Shown: positions 24,632 to 33,478 of the stretch, piece after piece
Layout: the number at the start of each line of letters is the position of its first letter
Position numbering within the stretch: position 1 is the stretch's first letter
The notes under the pieces: generated by a model
Seen by the model: only the letters and a program-made list of their open reading frames with translations
Database searches by the model: none
Told to the model about the DNA's origin: nothing
Made by a program: the position numbers and the translations under genes
From: Bacteroidota bacterium
GTDB taxonomy: Bacteria > Bacteroidota > Rhodothermia > Rhodothermales > UBA10348
Assembly: GCA_029262855.1 (NCBI GenBank)
Contig: JAJCYP010000005.1
Location: 1 to 64,000 of the forward strand
Length of the DNA stretch: 64,000 nt
Reading direction: 5' to 3'

Positions 24632-25198
24632 GTGAGAATTATTGCTGGCTCACTGAAGCGGCGCAACCTCACCATTCCCAAGGGACTGGATGTGCGCCCG
24701 ACCACAGACCGGACCCGCGAGGCCGTCTTCAACTGGGTCGTCAACCGCATTGACCTCGACGGAGCGTCGGTGCTCGATCTGTTCGCCGGATCGGGAGCAC
24801 TGGCGTTTGAGTCCATCAGCCGGGGAGCGGATGAGGCGCTCCTGGTCGAAAAGTCGCAGCGGGTGGCCGAGGTCATCCGCCGGAATGCCGAGCATCTCGG
24901 CATCGAAGTTCAGGTGCGCGTGGCGTCCTCAGACGCCCTGACGTGGCTCGGACGATCGCCTTCCGCGCAATTCGACCTGGTGTTCGCGGATCCGCCCTAC
25001 GACTACCCTGATTTCGCCCTCTTGCCCGAGGCCGTGCTCCCTCACCTGACTCCGGACGGGGTCTTCGTGCTGGAGCACGGGCGGCCAGGAGAGTTCGAAG
25101 ACCACGAATGCCTGGTTGATCAGCGGCGCTACGGGCGTGCCAACATTGCATTCTTCCGGCCCAGAGTGGACAATGGGGAATCTCCAAAGGACGCATGA
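24632..25198 (+). CDS. rsmD: 16S rRNA (guanine966-N2)-methyltransferase RsmD
   Basis: SAM-dependent methyltransferase acting on G966 of 16S rRNA in the 30S subunit. The 188-residue protein starts with GTG (VRIIAGSLKRR), the usual RsmD opening, and has RPTTDRTREAVFNW, LDLFAGSGALAFE and the catalytic FADPPYDYP. Its end overlaps coaD by ATGA; this rsmD-coaD pairing is common in bacteria. Confidence 0.95.
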   Translation: MRIIAGSLKRRNLTIPKGLDVRPTTDRTREAVFNWVVNRIDLDGASVLDLFAGSGALAFESISRGADEALLVEKSQRVAEVIRRNAEHLGIEVQVRVASSDALTWLGRSPSAQFDLVFADPPYDYPDFALLPEAVLPHLTPDGVFVLEHGRPGEFEDHECLVDQRRYGRANIAFFRPRVDNGESPKDA

Positions 25199-25683
25199 AA
25201 CAGGACGACCATAGACTGGCCTTGTATCCGGGCTCCTTCGACCCGTTCACCCTCGGGCATCTGGACATTGTGGCCAGGGCCAGCCGAATCTTCGACGAGA
25301 TCGAGGTGACCGTGGCGGTCAACACGAGCAAGAAGCACCTGATGTCGGTCGAGGAACGCTGTCGACTCATTGAGGAGTGCGTGGCCGATTACCCGAATGT
25401 GAATGTGGCATCGTTCGAAGGCCTCCTGGTCGACCACGCGCGCGAGCGTGGCGCGGTTGCCCTGGTCCGAGGCCTGCGCCAGGTAAGCGATTTCGATTTC
25501 GAATTCCGCATGGCCTTCGCGAACAGGCGGCTCCACGAGGGGTTGGAGACTGTCTTCCTGATGACCTCCGAAAAGCACGCACTGATCGCCGCCTCCATTG
25601 TCCGGGAGATCCACCACTGGGGCGGTGACATTTCGTCGTTCGTGCCGGAGCCTGTCCTCAGGGCCCTGAACAACGCCCGCTAG
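25195..25683 (+). CDS. coaD: Phosphopantetheine adenylyltransferase CoaD
   Basis: Transfers AMP from ATP to 4'-phosphopantetheine, the fourth step of CoA synthesis. The 162-residue protein has LYPGSFDPFTLGHLDI with the TxGH nucleotidyltransferase motif, LVRGLRQVSDFDFE and a C-terminal ISSFVPEPV, where most family members have ISSS. Length is normal. It is coupled to rsmD by an ATGA overlap. Confidence 0.96.
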   Translation: MKQDDHRLALYPGSFDPFTLGHLDIVARASRIFDEIEVTVAVNTSKKHLMSVEERCRLIEECVADYPNVNVASFEGLLVDHARERGAVALVRGLRQVSDFDFEFRMAFANRRLHEGLETVFLMTSEKHALIAASIVREIHHWGGDISSFVPEPVLRALNNAR

Positions 25684-25707
25684 CCGATCACGCCCGGCCG
25701 CACCCGA

Positions 25708-26931
25708 ATGCAGACCAACGTAGACCTGATGGTTGAGCCAGAATTCAACGCCCGCATCGCGGCCATGAAACCCAGCGCCACGCTGGCGATGACGGCCAAG
25801 GCGGCCCAGGCCAAGGCGGCCGGTCGCCCCGTGATCGGACTGAGCGCCGGCGAGCCCGACTTCGATACTCCGGCGCCCATTCGCGAAGCCGCCAAAAAGG
25901 CCATTGTCGATGGCTTCACCCGCTACACGAACAACAAGGGCACGCCGGAGCTGCGAGCGGCGATTCAGGACAAGCTGGCCCGGGAAAATGGCGTTTACGT
26001 TTCGCCCGACGACATCATCTGTTCGAACGGGGCCAAGCAGTCGGTGGCGATGGCCATCAGCGTGCTCTGCCGGGCCGGCGATGAAGTGATCATCCCGGCA
26101 CCATACTGGGTCAGTTATCCAGAGATGGTGCGGTTTGCCGGGGGAGTCCCGGTGGCAGTCAGCACCACGGTCGAGTCCGGCTACCGCCTGACCCCACAGC
26201 AACTCGAGGCGGCCATCACGCCGAAGACCCGGGTGCTTGTTCTCTGCTCGCCGTCCAATCCCACAGGGGGGACGTACACGCCCGGGCAGATGGAAGGGCT
26301 GGCCGCCGTTCTCCGGCGCAATCCGCACGTCTACGTGATATCCGACGAGATCTACGAGCACATCCGATACGGTGTGCCTCATGTCTCCATCGGCTCGCTC
26401 CGCGGCATGGCGGACAACAGCGTCACCGTCAACGGTTTCTCGAAGGCTTTCGCGATGACCGGATGGCGGCTCGGCTATCTGGCTGCAGCGCCGGGCATCG
26501 CGAAGGCGGTCGGGAAACTGCAGAGTCAGCTGACCTCGGCGCCGAGCAGCATTTCCCAAAAGGCCGGCGAGGCCGCCCTGGCCATGCCGCACGCCTTGAT
26601 TGACGAGATGGTGCGCGCCTTTCAGGAGCGTCGGGACTTCATGCTCGGCGAGCTCGGCAAGATGGAGGGCCTGCGGTGCCCGCGACCGGACGGGGCGTTC
26701 TACCTCTTTCCCGCGGTTTCAGCGTACTTCGGGAGGACATCCCCGCAGGGAACGCGGATAGACTCGGCCGAAGACCTCTGCTTCTACCTGTTGGAAGAAT
26801 TCGACCTGGCGCTGGTCCCGGGTCATGCCTTCGGAGACCCGGACGGCCTTCGGATTTCCTATGCCGCCTCGATGGCGAATCTTGCTGAAGCCACAAAGCG
26901 CATGACCGCCGCGTTCGCCGCACTCTCCTGA
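25708..26931 (+). CDS. Class I aspartate/aromatic aminotransferase
   Basis: PLP enzyme of 407 residues, fold-type I. It shows GLSAGEPDFDTP, SNGAKQSVAMA, SPSNPTGGTY, SDEIYEH, and the PLP Schiff-base Lys in VNGFSKAFAMTGWR (K246). The pattern matches the aspartate aminotransferase subgroup of thermophiles and alpha-proteobacteria (1-beta), which often also accepts prephenate or aromatic substrates. An internal Met at residue 8 is an alternative start. It follows coaD by 24 bases and precedes the M50 protease. Confidence 0.9.
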   Translation: MQTNVDLMVEPEFNARIAAMKPSATLAMTAKAAQAKAAGRPVIGLSAGEPDFDTPAPIREAAKKAIVDGFTRYTNNKGTPELRAAIQDKLARENGVYVSPDDIICSNGAKQSVAMAISVLCRAGDEVIIPAPYWVSYPEMVRFAGGVPVAVSTTVESGYRLTPQQLEAAITPKTRVLVLCSPSNPTGGTYTPGQMEGLAAVLRRNPHVYVISDEIYEHIRYGVPHVSIGSLRGMADNSVTVNGFSKAFAMTGWRLGYLAAAPGIAKAVGKLQSQLTSAPSSISQKAGEAALAMPHALIDEMVRAFQERRDFMLGELGKMEGLRCPRPDGAFYLFPAVSAYFGRTSPQGTRIDSAEDLCFYLLEEFDLALVPGHAFGDPDGLRISYAASMANLAEATKRMTAAFAALS

Positions 26932-26969
26932 GCGACGAACCTACATACGAGGCTGAGGAAATCTGGCCG

Positions 26970-28151
26970 GTGCCGTCCCCCGAGGCTCCGCGAGAGCGCT
27001 ACGTCCTCCACATCGGGCTGTTCGTTCTCACCCTGATCTCGACCATCTGGGCCGGCGGCAACATGGTCGGCCGGTTTGATCTCTATGCCGAGATGGACCG
27101 CTGGGTCTCGGTGTTCGGTCAGCCGATCAACGTCGACTTCGTCCTGGACGGGCTGCGATTCGGCGGATCGTTGCTGCTTTTCCTGACGGTCCACGAGTTC
27201 GGACACTATTTCGCCGCCCGCATTCACCGGGTCAGCACCTCACTTCCGTACTACATCCCATTCCCGTTCAACGGGATCGGGACGTTCGGCGCGGTCATCC
27301 GCATCCGGGAGCAGATCCCGTCACTCAGGAAGCTCTTCGACATCGGTGCCGCCGGGCCGATCGCGGGCTTCGTGGTGTCTCTGGGCATACTCGCCTACGG
27401 GCTGGCCACCCTGCCCCCGCCGGAGTATCTACTGGACGTACCGGGCCATGAGGCTCTGAAGGCCTACATCAATCAGTTCGGGATGCTGCCGGACCGGATT
27501 CTCTCCTTGCCTCAGGACGGCTCGGTGATCCTGGTGGTGGGACAGACTCCGCTGTACTGGTTCATGACCCAGTTCGTCGAACACGTTCCGCCAATGCACG
27601 AGATGTACCACTATCCGTACCTCTTCGCGGGTTGGTTGGGGCTCTTCTTCACCGCGCTGAATCTGCTGCCGGTCGGTCAACTGGATGGCGGCCACATACT
27701 GTATGCCCTGGTTGGTGCGAAGTGGCACGGGCGATTGGCTCGCGGTTTCGTACTGGTCCTGTTGATCTCGGGCGCCATCGGTTTCATTCAGGGTGCCGAG
27801 GAGTTCCGGTCGGCCTCGCTGCTCGGCGAAATCGGCGTCTGGGTTGGACTGTCGGCTATTCTGTTTGTCTATCTGTGGCGCATGTTTGGCCTTGACCTGG
27901 ACGTTGTGGGCCCGCTGCTCGTGGGCATCGTTCTGATTGCTGCGGTGGCCGCCGCCGTGGGGCCGTCCATGCTTCGACTGGGATATTCCGGCTGGCTGGT
28001 CTGGTGCGCCCTCATCGCGTTCCTGATTCGGGTGGACCATCCTCCGGTCCTGGTTCATGAACCCCTGACCCGCGGTCGGCGTTGGGCAGCCTACGCTTCG
28101 CTGGTGATCTTCTTCCTGTGCTTCTCGCTCAAGCCCCTCTACATACCGTGA
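26970..28151 (+). CDS. Site-2 type M50 membrane metalloprotease
   Basis: A 393-residue membrane protein with about eight hydrophobic segments. The zinc motif is HEFGH (H75-H79, in FLTVHEFGHYFAAR) and the third ligand lies in NLLPVGQLDGGHILYAL. This layout fits the site-2 protease family that cuts membrane-bound regulators within the bilayer. No PDZ domain is seen between the motifs, unlike RseP. The start is GTG at 26970 with a GAGG 11 bases upstream; the frame stays open before it, so a longer acidic N-terminus is possible. Substrate unknown. Confidence 0.85.
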   Translation: MPSPEAPRERYVLHIGLFVLTLISTIWAGGNMVGRFDLYAEMDRWVSVFGQPINVDFVLDGLRFGGSLLLFLTVHEFGHYFAARIHRVSTSLPYYIPFPFNGIGTFGAVIRIREQIPSLRKLFDIGAAGPIAGFVVSLGILAYGLATLPPPEYLLDVPGHEALKAYINQFGMLPDRILSLPQDGSVILVVGQTPLYWFMTQFVEHVPPMHEMYHYPYLFAGWLGLFFTALNLLPVGQLDGGHILYALVGAKWHGRLARGFVLVLLISGAIGFIQGAEEFRSASLLGEIGVWVGLSAILFVYLWRMFGLDLDVVGPLLVGIVLIAAVAAAVGPSMLRLGYSGWLVWCALIAFLIRVDHPPVLVHEPLTRGRRWAAYASLVIFFLCFSLKPLYIP

Positions 28152-28325
28152 ACCCGGGATCCTGGTCGGTTCACCGGAATTGCGCTGCGCGTGCGGTGCT
28201 GGTCCCAAGGCCAGGCTCTATATTCTGGATCCAAGCAGACACGAGGCCCGCCTACGAAGCTCGATACCGTTTTCACTCCTCCATGCGAGCCACCGGCGTG
28301 TCCGGACTCGAAACAGCGCGACTGA

Positions 28326-29156
28326 ATGAACGGTAATCGACGGGCCTCCGCGTCGTCCCTGCTGCTGGCAGCCCTTTTGGGCGTGGCGGCCATGGGATGC
28401 GACAGCGCGCCGGGCGTACAGGATCCACTTGCGGTGCCTCCGGTGGTGTCAGACCTGGACTACACCCCTCGGCTGGTTCAGGTAGACAACGTGCCATCCG
28501 GCGCCATCAGCGGTGACAATGTGCTGGTGACGATGGACATCAGTGCACGTGCCGAGGACGCCGACGGCGACGTGGACCGCGTGTCGTTCGTCATCCAGTC
28601 TCCCGTAGGCGCCACCGAGCCCATCGCGCAGGGAGATCTCGTGGCGGGTGCAGGTGGACGATTCGCCGTGCGGGCCGAGGTCGCGTTTCCCAAGGCGCTG
28701 ACGGGGCCCTATGTCCTGATCGTGTACGCGTCCGACCAGCGCGGCCACCTGGGCAACGAACTCCGCGGGACCATCGAGCTGACGGCAACGGGCAATCCGC
28801 CCGTGATCGATGAGATCATCGCCCCTGACCGGATTCAGCGGCCCGCCGCCGGGGAGCCCGCCGCCACGCTGCAGCTCATTGCCGTGGTTTCCGACCCGGA
28901 TGGATTGGCGAACGTGGCGCGTGTGGAAGTTCGCTTCGATGGCGGATCACCGCTTCTGCTGTGCGACGACGGGGGCCAGTCTCAGTGCAATCCGGGTTTT
29001 GCCAGCGGAGACGCGGCGGCCGGCGATGGACGCTTCACGCTAACCATTCAGGTGAATGAGAACAACACGCCCGGACCACGGACACTCGAGTTCATTGCGA
29101 CAGATAGATCTGGCCTGCAGAGTGAACCGGTTACGAGGGTGCTGACCATTGAGTAA
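28326..29156 (+). CDS. Lipoprotein with two Ig-like beta-sandwich domains
   Basis: A 276-residue lipoprotein (signal with lipobox AAMGC, Cys25). Residues about 40-150 and 155-276 each look like an Ig/cadherin-type sandwich with an acidic turn: AEDADGDVDRVSFVI in the first and VVSDPDGLANVARVEVRF in the second. The last strand pattern is TLEFIATDRSG...TRVLTIE. It opens a four-gene rightward cassette: its stop overlaps the start of the Asp-box protein by 8 bases. The cassette order suggests it helps retain or fold the exported protein after it; that is inference. Confidence 0.65.
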   Translation: MNGNRRASASSLLLAALLGVAAMGCDSAPGVQDPLAVPPVVSDLDYTPRLVQVDNVPSGAISGDNVLVTMDISARAEDADGDVDRVSFVIQSPVGATEPIAQGDLVAGAGGRFAVRAEVAFPKALTGPYVLIVYASDQRGHLGNELRGTIELTATGNPPVIDEIIAPDRIQRPAAGEPAATLQLIAVVSDPDGLANVARVEVRFDGGSPLLLCDDGGQSQCNPGFASGDAAAGDGRFTLTIQVNENNTPGPRTLEFIATDRSGLQSEPVTRVLTIE

Positions 29157-30699
29157 CACCCTGAGACTGTACCGGGCCGTGAGCTTCTTGGCCCTCATGG
29201 CGACCTGCGCCGTTCCCTCCGCCATAGCCCAGGACGCCCGCTTGGTGGAAAGCGAGTTCGGGATTCTGGCCAATTCCGTGGCCAACCTGCATGCGAATGC
29301 CGACTCCCTTTGGGTCGGACCCTTCCTGAATCTCACCGTCGATGGCGGCGCTTCGTGGCTCCTGGCGGGTGCGGATTCGCTGGGCCGAGGCGCCAATCGC
29401 GTGTTCTCGCTGGATGTTGAGGGCGACGTGGTCTGGGTGGGCCTGGGTCGCAGCGACCGCTCGACCGGTGAGTCTGTTCAGACGGCGGCCGGTTTTCTGG
29501 TCTCGACCGATGGAGGCAACACGTTTACCTACCGGTTCCCGCAACTGGACAGCCCCGGCGACGACACGATCGAGTATGGGGTCAATACCCTGTCGGCCCT
29601 GGCCGTTATCGTGCCTCAGCAGAGTCCACCGTTTGACATCGACTACGATCCGGTACGGGACGAGGTCTGGGTCGCGGGCTGGGCCAGTGGCATCCGGCGT
29701 TCAGCCGATGGCGGATTGACCTGGAGCCGGGCCGTCCTTCCACCGGATGACTTCGACTACGTCCACCCGGATTCCCTCTACAACTTCCGGGTCGAGCCGC
29801 AACGGGGTGGCACGGGCGAGTTGAATCACATGGGATTCGCCGTTCTCGTGGATGAGGAGGGCGTCGTCTGGGCGGGGACACCGGCTGGCCTGAACCGGTC
29901 CGAAGACGGAGGCTCAAGCTGGCAGCGGTTCAGTCACGATGGCACGTCGACATCCCTACCGGGTAACTGGGTCATTTCGATAGAAGAGCAGCCGCTGCCT
30001 GGACGCAATCCGGTGTGGATCTCCACCTGGAACTCGGGAGGAGGAGGGACCGCCCAGTTTGGTGCTGCCGTCACCCGGGACGGGGGCGAGACCTTCACGC
30101 CGGTTCTCCAGGGGGAGAAGGTCTATGACTTCGCCTTCCGGGGTGAGACGGTGTACGTAGCCAGTGACGGCGGACTCTTTATCTCAGAGGACGGCGGCCT
30201 GACGTGGGTCGGTATTCGCGACTTCCGCGACCGGCTTCGTCCAGAGCGATTCATCCGGCCCGGCGCTTCTGTGTTTTCAGTAGCCACCACGACCACCGCG
30301 TTGTGGGTCGGCACCGAGGACGGCCTTCTCAGGAGTACAGACGGCGGGCAGACCTGGTTGGTGAACCGCGTCGAGATCCCGACGAACCCCGCCACACCGA
30401 CCGATGAGGTGCCGCGCGTCGACGCCTTCGCCTATCCGAACCCATTCTCACCGGCCATCGACCGCTTCGTTCGGCTGCGCTATGAATTGGCCGGGGCCGG
30501 ATCTGTGCGTATCCGGATTCTGGACTTCGGGATGGGTCTGGTCAGGGAATGGACCGATGACCGGGCGCCGGGCCTGGGAGAGTCCGTCTGGGACGGCCGC
30601 GATGCCGGCGGATCCAGATTGGCGAACGGCCCCTACTTCTACACCATCACCGGTCCGTCGGGCTTCCAGGCTAAGGGCAAAATTTTGGTGATAGAATGA
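29149..30699 (+). CDS. Exported Asp-box (BNR) repeat protein with FlgD-like C-terminal domain
   Basis: A 516-residue exported protein; signal peptide ends near residue 27 (PSAIAQ). The TTG start at 29149 overlaps the lipoprotein gene. The body has six Asp-box motifs (STDGGNTF, SADGGLTW, SEDGGSSW, TRDGGETF, SEDGGLTW, STDGGQTW), typical of sortilin/sialidase-type beta-propellers. The last about 85 residues form a FlgD-like sandwich: FAYPNPFSP, VRIRILDFG, VWDGRDAGG, NGPYFYTI, a sorting/anchor tail seen on surface proteins in this phylum. No sialidase Arg triad is visible, so a binding role is likelier than catalysis. Two barrels follow directly. Confidence 0.75.
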   Translation: MSNTLRLYRAVSFLALMATCAVPSAIAQDARLVESEFGILANSVANLHANADSLWVGPFLNLTVDGGASWLLAGADSLGRGANRVFSLDVEGDVVWVGLGRSDRSTGESVQTAAGFLVSTDGGNTFTYRFPQLDSPGDDTIEYGVNTLSALAVIVPQQSPPFDIDYDPVRDEVWVAGWASGIRRSADGGLTWSRAVLPPDDFDYVHPDSLYNFRVEPQRGGTGELNHMGFAVLVDEEGVVWAGTPAGLNRSEDGGSSWQRFSHDGTSTSLPGNWVISIEEQPLPGRNPVWISTWNSGGGGTAQFGAAVTRDGGETFTPVLQGEKVYDFAFRGETVYVASDGGLFISEDGGLTWVGIRDFRDRLRPERFIRPGASVFSVATTTTALWVGTEDGLLRSTDGGQTWLVNRVEIPTNPATPTDEVPRVDAFAYPNPFSPAIDRFVRLRYELAGAGSVRIRILDFGMGLVREWTDDRAPGLGESVWDGRDAGGSRLANGPYFYTITGPSGFQAKGKILVIE

Positions 30700-31724
30700 T
30701 GCGCCGAATTTCAATTCCTGTTCTACTGACGGCAGCGACGCTGGTCCTGTCGGTTCCGGTCTTCGCGCAGTCTCCCGGTGCGTTCACGCGATTGGGTTTC
30801 GGAGCGCGCGGTGTGGGCATGGGCAACGCCGTTTCGGCGGATTCCAGCGCGTCGCCTTGGTACAACCCGGCCCTGGCGCCCTTTGCCTCGCGGCAGAGTC
30901 TGACGGCATCGGTAGGCAATCTCAGCCTGGATCGAGACCTTCAGTTCATCCAATTCGCCACGCCACTCAAACGCGCCGGCATCGCCCTCGGCCTGACCCA
31001 TGCGGTGGTGTCCGGGATCGACGGGCGAAACAACGACGGGCTGCACACCGAGGACTACAAGACCAGCGAATTCGCGGGTTTCCTGGCCTTCGGGCTGCAG
31101 TTCGGTGAGCGCGTATCCGGTGGGATTGGCCTCCAGCTATTCCGGTCAGATTTGATAGACGGACTCGGAGCGGTCAACACGGTGGGAATCGACCTGGGCC
31201 TGACATTCCGGGCCCGGAAGGATCTCCGGCTGGCGCTGGTCCTGGACGACCTGCTCGCCCGGTTCAGTTGGGACTCGTCGGGCCTCTTCAGTTCGGGCGG
31301 CAAGTCCACCACCGACAACTTCCCCAGACGCGTCCGACTCGGCGCCTCGCACGTCCGGATGGACGGACGGCTGCAGCTCGTAGCCGAGTACGAAGCGCGG
31401 TTCTCCTCGGCCGAAATCACGCGCGCTTCGGTGCAGCTGCTTGGCGACGCTCCGATTCAGTCGCTGCAGACCGAGGATTTGACCCTTCGGTCAGACCTGT
31501 TCCGTGCCGGCGGGCAGTATGCACTGACGGACTTCATGTCCATCACGGCGGGCGTGGACCGGACAGTCGGCGGGGAGGGGGGTGCCTTTCGGCCTGCAGG
31601 CGGGTTCACGCTCGTGCAGTCCGTCGGAGCCCTGCTTACCAACCTCGGCTACACGTACGCCGCCGAGCCATACGGACTGGGCAGTGGCCACTATATTTCG
31701 ATTCGACTCTACCTGGAACAGTAA
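30696..31724 (+). CDS. PorV/UPF0164-type outer membrane barrel (cassette 1, first)
   Basis: A 342-residue exported protein; signal peptide ends SVPVFAQ. The N-terminal block LGFGARGVGMGNAVSADS...WYNPALAPF is the PorV/PorQ/UPF0164 signature. Barrel strands follow, and the C-terminus is YISIRLYLEQ. In the type IX system PorV carries cargo from the translocon to the attachment complex; whether this paralogue does so is unknown. The ATG overlaps the Asp-box gene's stop (ATGA), and the second barrel starts three bases after its stop, so both follow the exported protein on one transcript. Confidence 0.7.
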   Translation: MMRRISIPVLLTAATLVLSVPVFAQSPGAFTRLGFGARGVGMGNAVSADSSASPWYNPALAPFASRQSLTASVGNLSLDRDLQFIQFATPLKRAGIALGLTHAVVSGIDGRNNDGLHTEDYKTSEFAGFLAFGLQFGERVSGGIGLQLFRSDLIDGLGAVNTVGIDLGLTFRARKDLRLALVLDDLLARFSWDSSGLFSSGGKSTTDNFPRRVRLGASHVRMDGRLQLVAEYEARFSSAEITRASVQLLGDAPIQSLQTEDLTLRSDLFRAGGQYALTDFMSITAGVDRTVGGEGGAFRPAGGFTLVQSVGALLTNLGYTYAAEPYGLGSGHYISIRLYLEQ

Positions 31725-31727
31725 GTG

Positions 31728-32651
31728 ATGCGTTCTGCCTTTCTCGGTCTCGTCGTCTGCCTGACGTTTTGTGTCGGCGCTGTTCAGGCGCAGAGCAGCG
31801 GACTGGCATTTCTGGGTATTGGGCCCGACGCGGCGGGGATGGCCCTGGGTGACGCGGGGGTGGCCGCTGCGAGCGGCCCCTTCTCGACCGAGCGCAATCC
31901 GGCCGGACTCGCGCAAGCGACCACAGGACGACTGGGCCTCACGCATCACCAGTGGGTCGCCGACGTGAAGACCTACGGACTCGCCGGTCGATTCGCGATG
32001 GGCGCCGCCGGTGGTCTGGGACTCTATGTGCGCGCTTCCGGCAGTGCCGACTTCCAGGCCAGGGATCAGCCCGGAGCATCCCAGGGAAATTTTGACGTCC
32101 AGTTTGTTTCGGCGGGCGCTGGCGTGGGCCGGGCCTTCGGTCCACTGTCGGTGGGCATCGCGGCCAAGTACCTGTCCGAGCGAATCTTCAGTGTGAGTGC
32201 AACCGGCTACGCCATGGACCTTGGTGCCCAGGCATCGTTCTTGAACGGGTCGGTTCGTTTCGGCGCCGCACTCCTGAACGTCGGGTCCATGGAGGACCTG
32301 GTCGATCGGCCAACCGAACTGCCCCGAACCTTCCGAGTGGGGACGGCCATTCAACCGTTCCGGGTGCTCTCCTTTGACGATGGTGCGACGGTGTTCGATG
32401 CCGTCCTGACGGTGGAAATGAGTCGCAATACGGTCACCGAGACCTCGCACGTGCATGTAGGCGCGGCGGCCGATGTTCTCGAGACCCTCAGGGTCCGACT
32501 GGGCTACATCTCGAACGATGCCCTCCGCGATTTCTCGGCCGGCGTCGGAATCACGGCGGGTCCGCTCAGGCTGGACTACGCGATCCTCCCGTTCGAGGAA
32601 GGATTCGGTGGCCCAGGCCACATCTTTACGCTGGTCTACGACGGGTTCTAG
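31728..32651 (+). CDS. PorV/UPF0164-type outer membrane barrel (cassette 1, second)
   Basis: A 307-residue exported protein; signal peptide ends GAVQAQ. It has the family block LGIGPDAAGMALGDAGVA...ERNPAGLAQ and a terminal aromatic strand (IFTLVYDGF). It is a distant paralogue of the preceding barrel. A GTG directly before the ATG is an alternative start. It ends the cassette, and its TAG lies in a 12-bp palindrome shared with the convergent CPBP gene's stop. Confidence 0.7.
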   Translation: MRSAFLGLVVCLTFCVGAVQAQSSGLAFLGIGPDAAGMALGDAGVAAASGPFSTERNPAGLAQATTGRLGLTHHQWVADVKTYGLAGRFAMGAAGGLGLYVRASGSADFQARDQPGASQGNFDVQFVSAGAGVGRAFGPLSVGIAAKYLSERIFSVSATGYAMDLGAQASFLNGSVRFGAALLNVGSMEDLVDRPTELPRTFRVGTAIQPFRVLSFDDGATVFDAVLTVEMSRNTVTETSHVHVGAAADVLETLRVRLGYISNDALRDFSAGVGITAGPLRLDYAILPFEEGFGGPGHIFTLVYDGF

Positions 32652-33424
32652 AACCGCCCGGACAACAGGTCCCACAGGCTTTCGAGATCGACTCCGCGGA
32701 TGCCGGATCGTATGCGCATCGAGCACCAGAAATCCAGAATCAGCATCTGGGCCGCGTGGATGGGGACGGCGATCCAGAAAGAGCGGCAACGCCAAACCAA
32801 CCCGCCCAGCGCCACGGCGCCCACGATGGACAGCGTGGCCTCGGCGAATGGCTTGTTGAAATGCAGAACCGCAAAGGGAAGCGCCTGCACAATGATGGCG
32901 TGAATCCCGAAGGTTCGACGCGTCCCGAAGAGGACAAACCCGCGCCAGAGATACTCCCAACCGACCCAGTAGAAGAGGAAGAACGCCTCGTAGACCAGGA
33001 ATATTTTCCAGTCGCGGGCGGCCGGACTGTGGTGGGGATACTGGGCGATGAATCCGTCGCCGGATGACAGGAACCAGGTCCCGATGATAACCAGGGGGAG
33101 GTACGCCCCCATCAGACCCAGGGCCAGTTTCCAGTCGCCGAGCCCTAGTCCGATGTCAGCGGCCTTCCGCCGAAAGACCCCCATGAGAATGGCAACCGGC
33201 AGAACGAAGCCCAGCACGCCCTGCATGCCAAACCACCAGGCCCAGGGGAGCACCTCTTTCCAGGGCGTCTCGAAGGCGTCTGCAAAATTCCGCCGGAAGA
33301 GATTGCGGTCGCCGAACCGCATCTGGAGGATGACCGCGAAGGCGGCCACCAGGAGAATCGTCACCGTCTGGGCATCGAGGCGCCGAATGGCGGCCATGGC
33401 CCTCTGGTATTCGCGCTTCAGCAA
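32648..33424 (-). CDS. CPBP-family intramembrane metalloprotease-like protein
   Basis: A 258-residue membrane protein with about seven hydrophobic segments. It has motif 2, FAVLH (F184-H188), and a third-motif-like HAAQMLILD, as in CAAX/CPBP (ABI) proteases. Motif 1 is usually EExxxR; here it is W156-E157-xxx-R161, so the first Glu, thought to take part in catalysis, is Trp. It may be inactive or use E157 alone. The TTG at 33424 and an ATG at 33397 behind AGAGG are both possible starts. It converges on the barrel gene at 31728 with overlapping stop codons. Confidence 0.7.
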   Translation of the reverse strand: MLKREYQRAMAAIRRLDAQTVTILLVAAFAVILQMRFGDRNLFRRNFADAFETPWKEVLPWAWWFGMQGVLGFVLPVAILMGVFRRKAADIGLGLGDWKLALGLMGAYLPLVIIGTWFLSSGDGFIAQYPHHSPAARDWKIFLVYEAFFLFYWVGWEYLWRGFVLFGTRRTFGIHAIIVQALPFAVLHFNKPFAEATLSIVGAVALGGLVWRCRSFWIAVPIHAAQMLILDFWCSMRIRSGIRGVDLESLWDLLSGRF

Positions 33425-33435
33425 GGTTCAGAACG

Positions 33436-33477
33436 GTGGCTGGTATCCGATGGCTGGTGTCCGGACGCTGGTGTCCC
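33436..33477. repeat. Three 14-bp tandem repeats between lipA and the CPBP gene
   Basis: Copies at 33436-33449, 33450-33463 and 33464-33477 share the core GCTGGTxTCC, with a 14-base period. They fill almost the whole 54-base gap between lipA and the following minus-strand gene, just after the lipA stop. They could be slippage products or a protein-binding array. Confidence 0.6.
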
Positions 33478-33478
33478 G

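Noticed and set aside
25129-26592. 487-codon open frame opposite coaD and the aminotransferase
   Set aside because: Crosses two well-supported genes on the other strand; no recognisable domain.
31491-32960. 489-codon open frame opposite two barrels and the CPBP end
   Set aside because: Spans three supported genes; composition is antisense-like.
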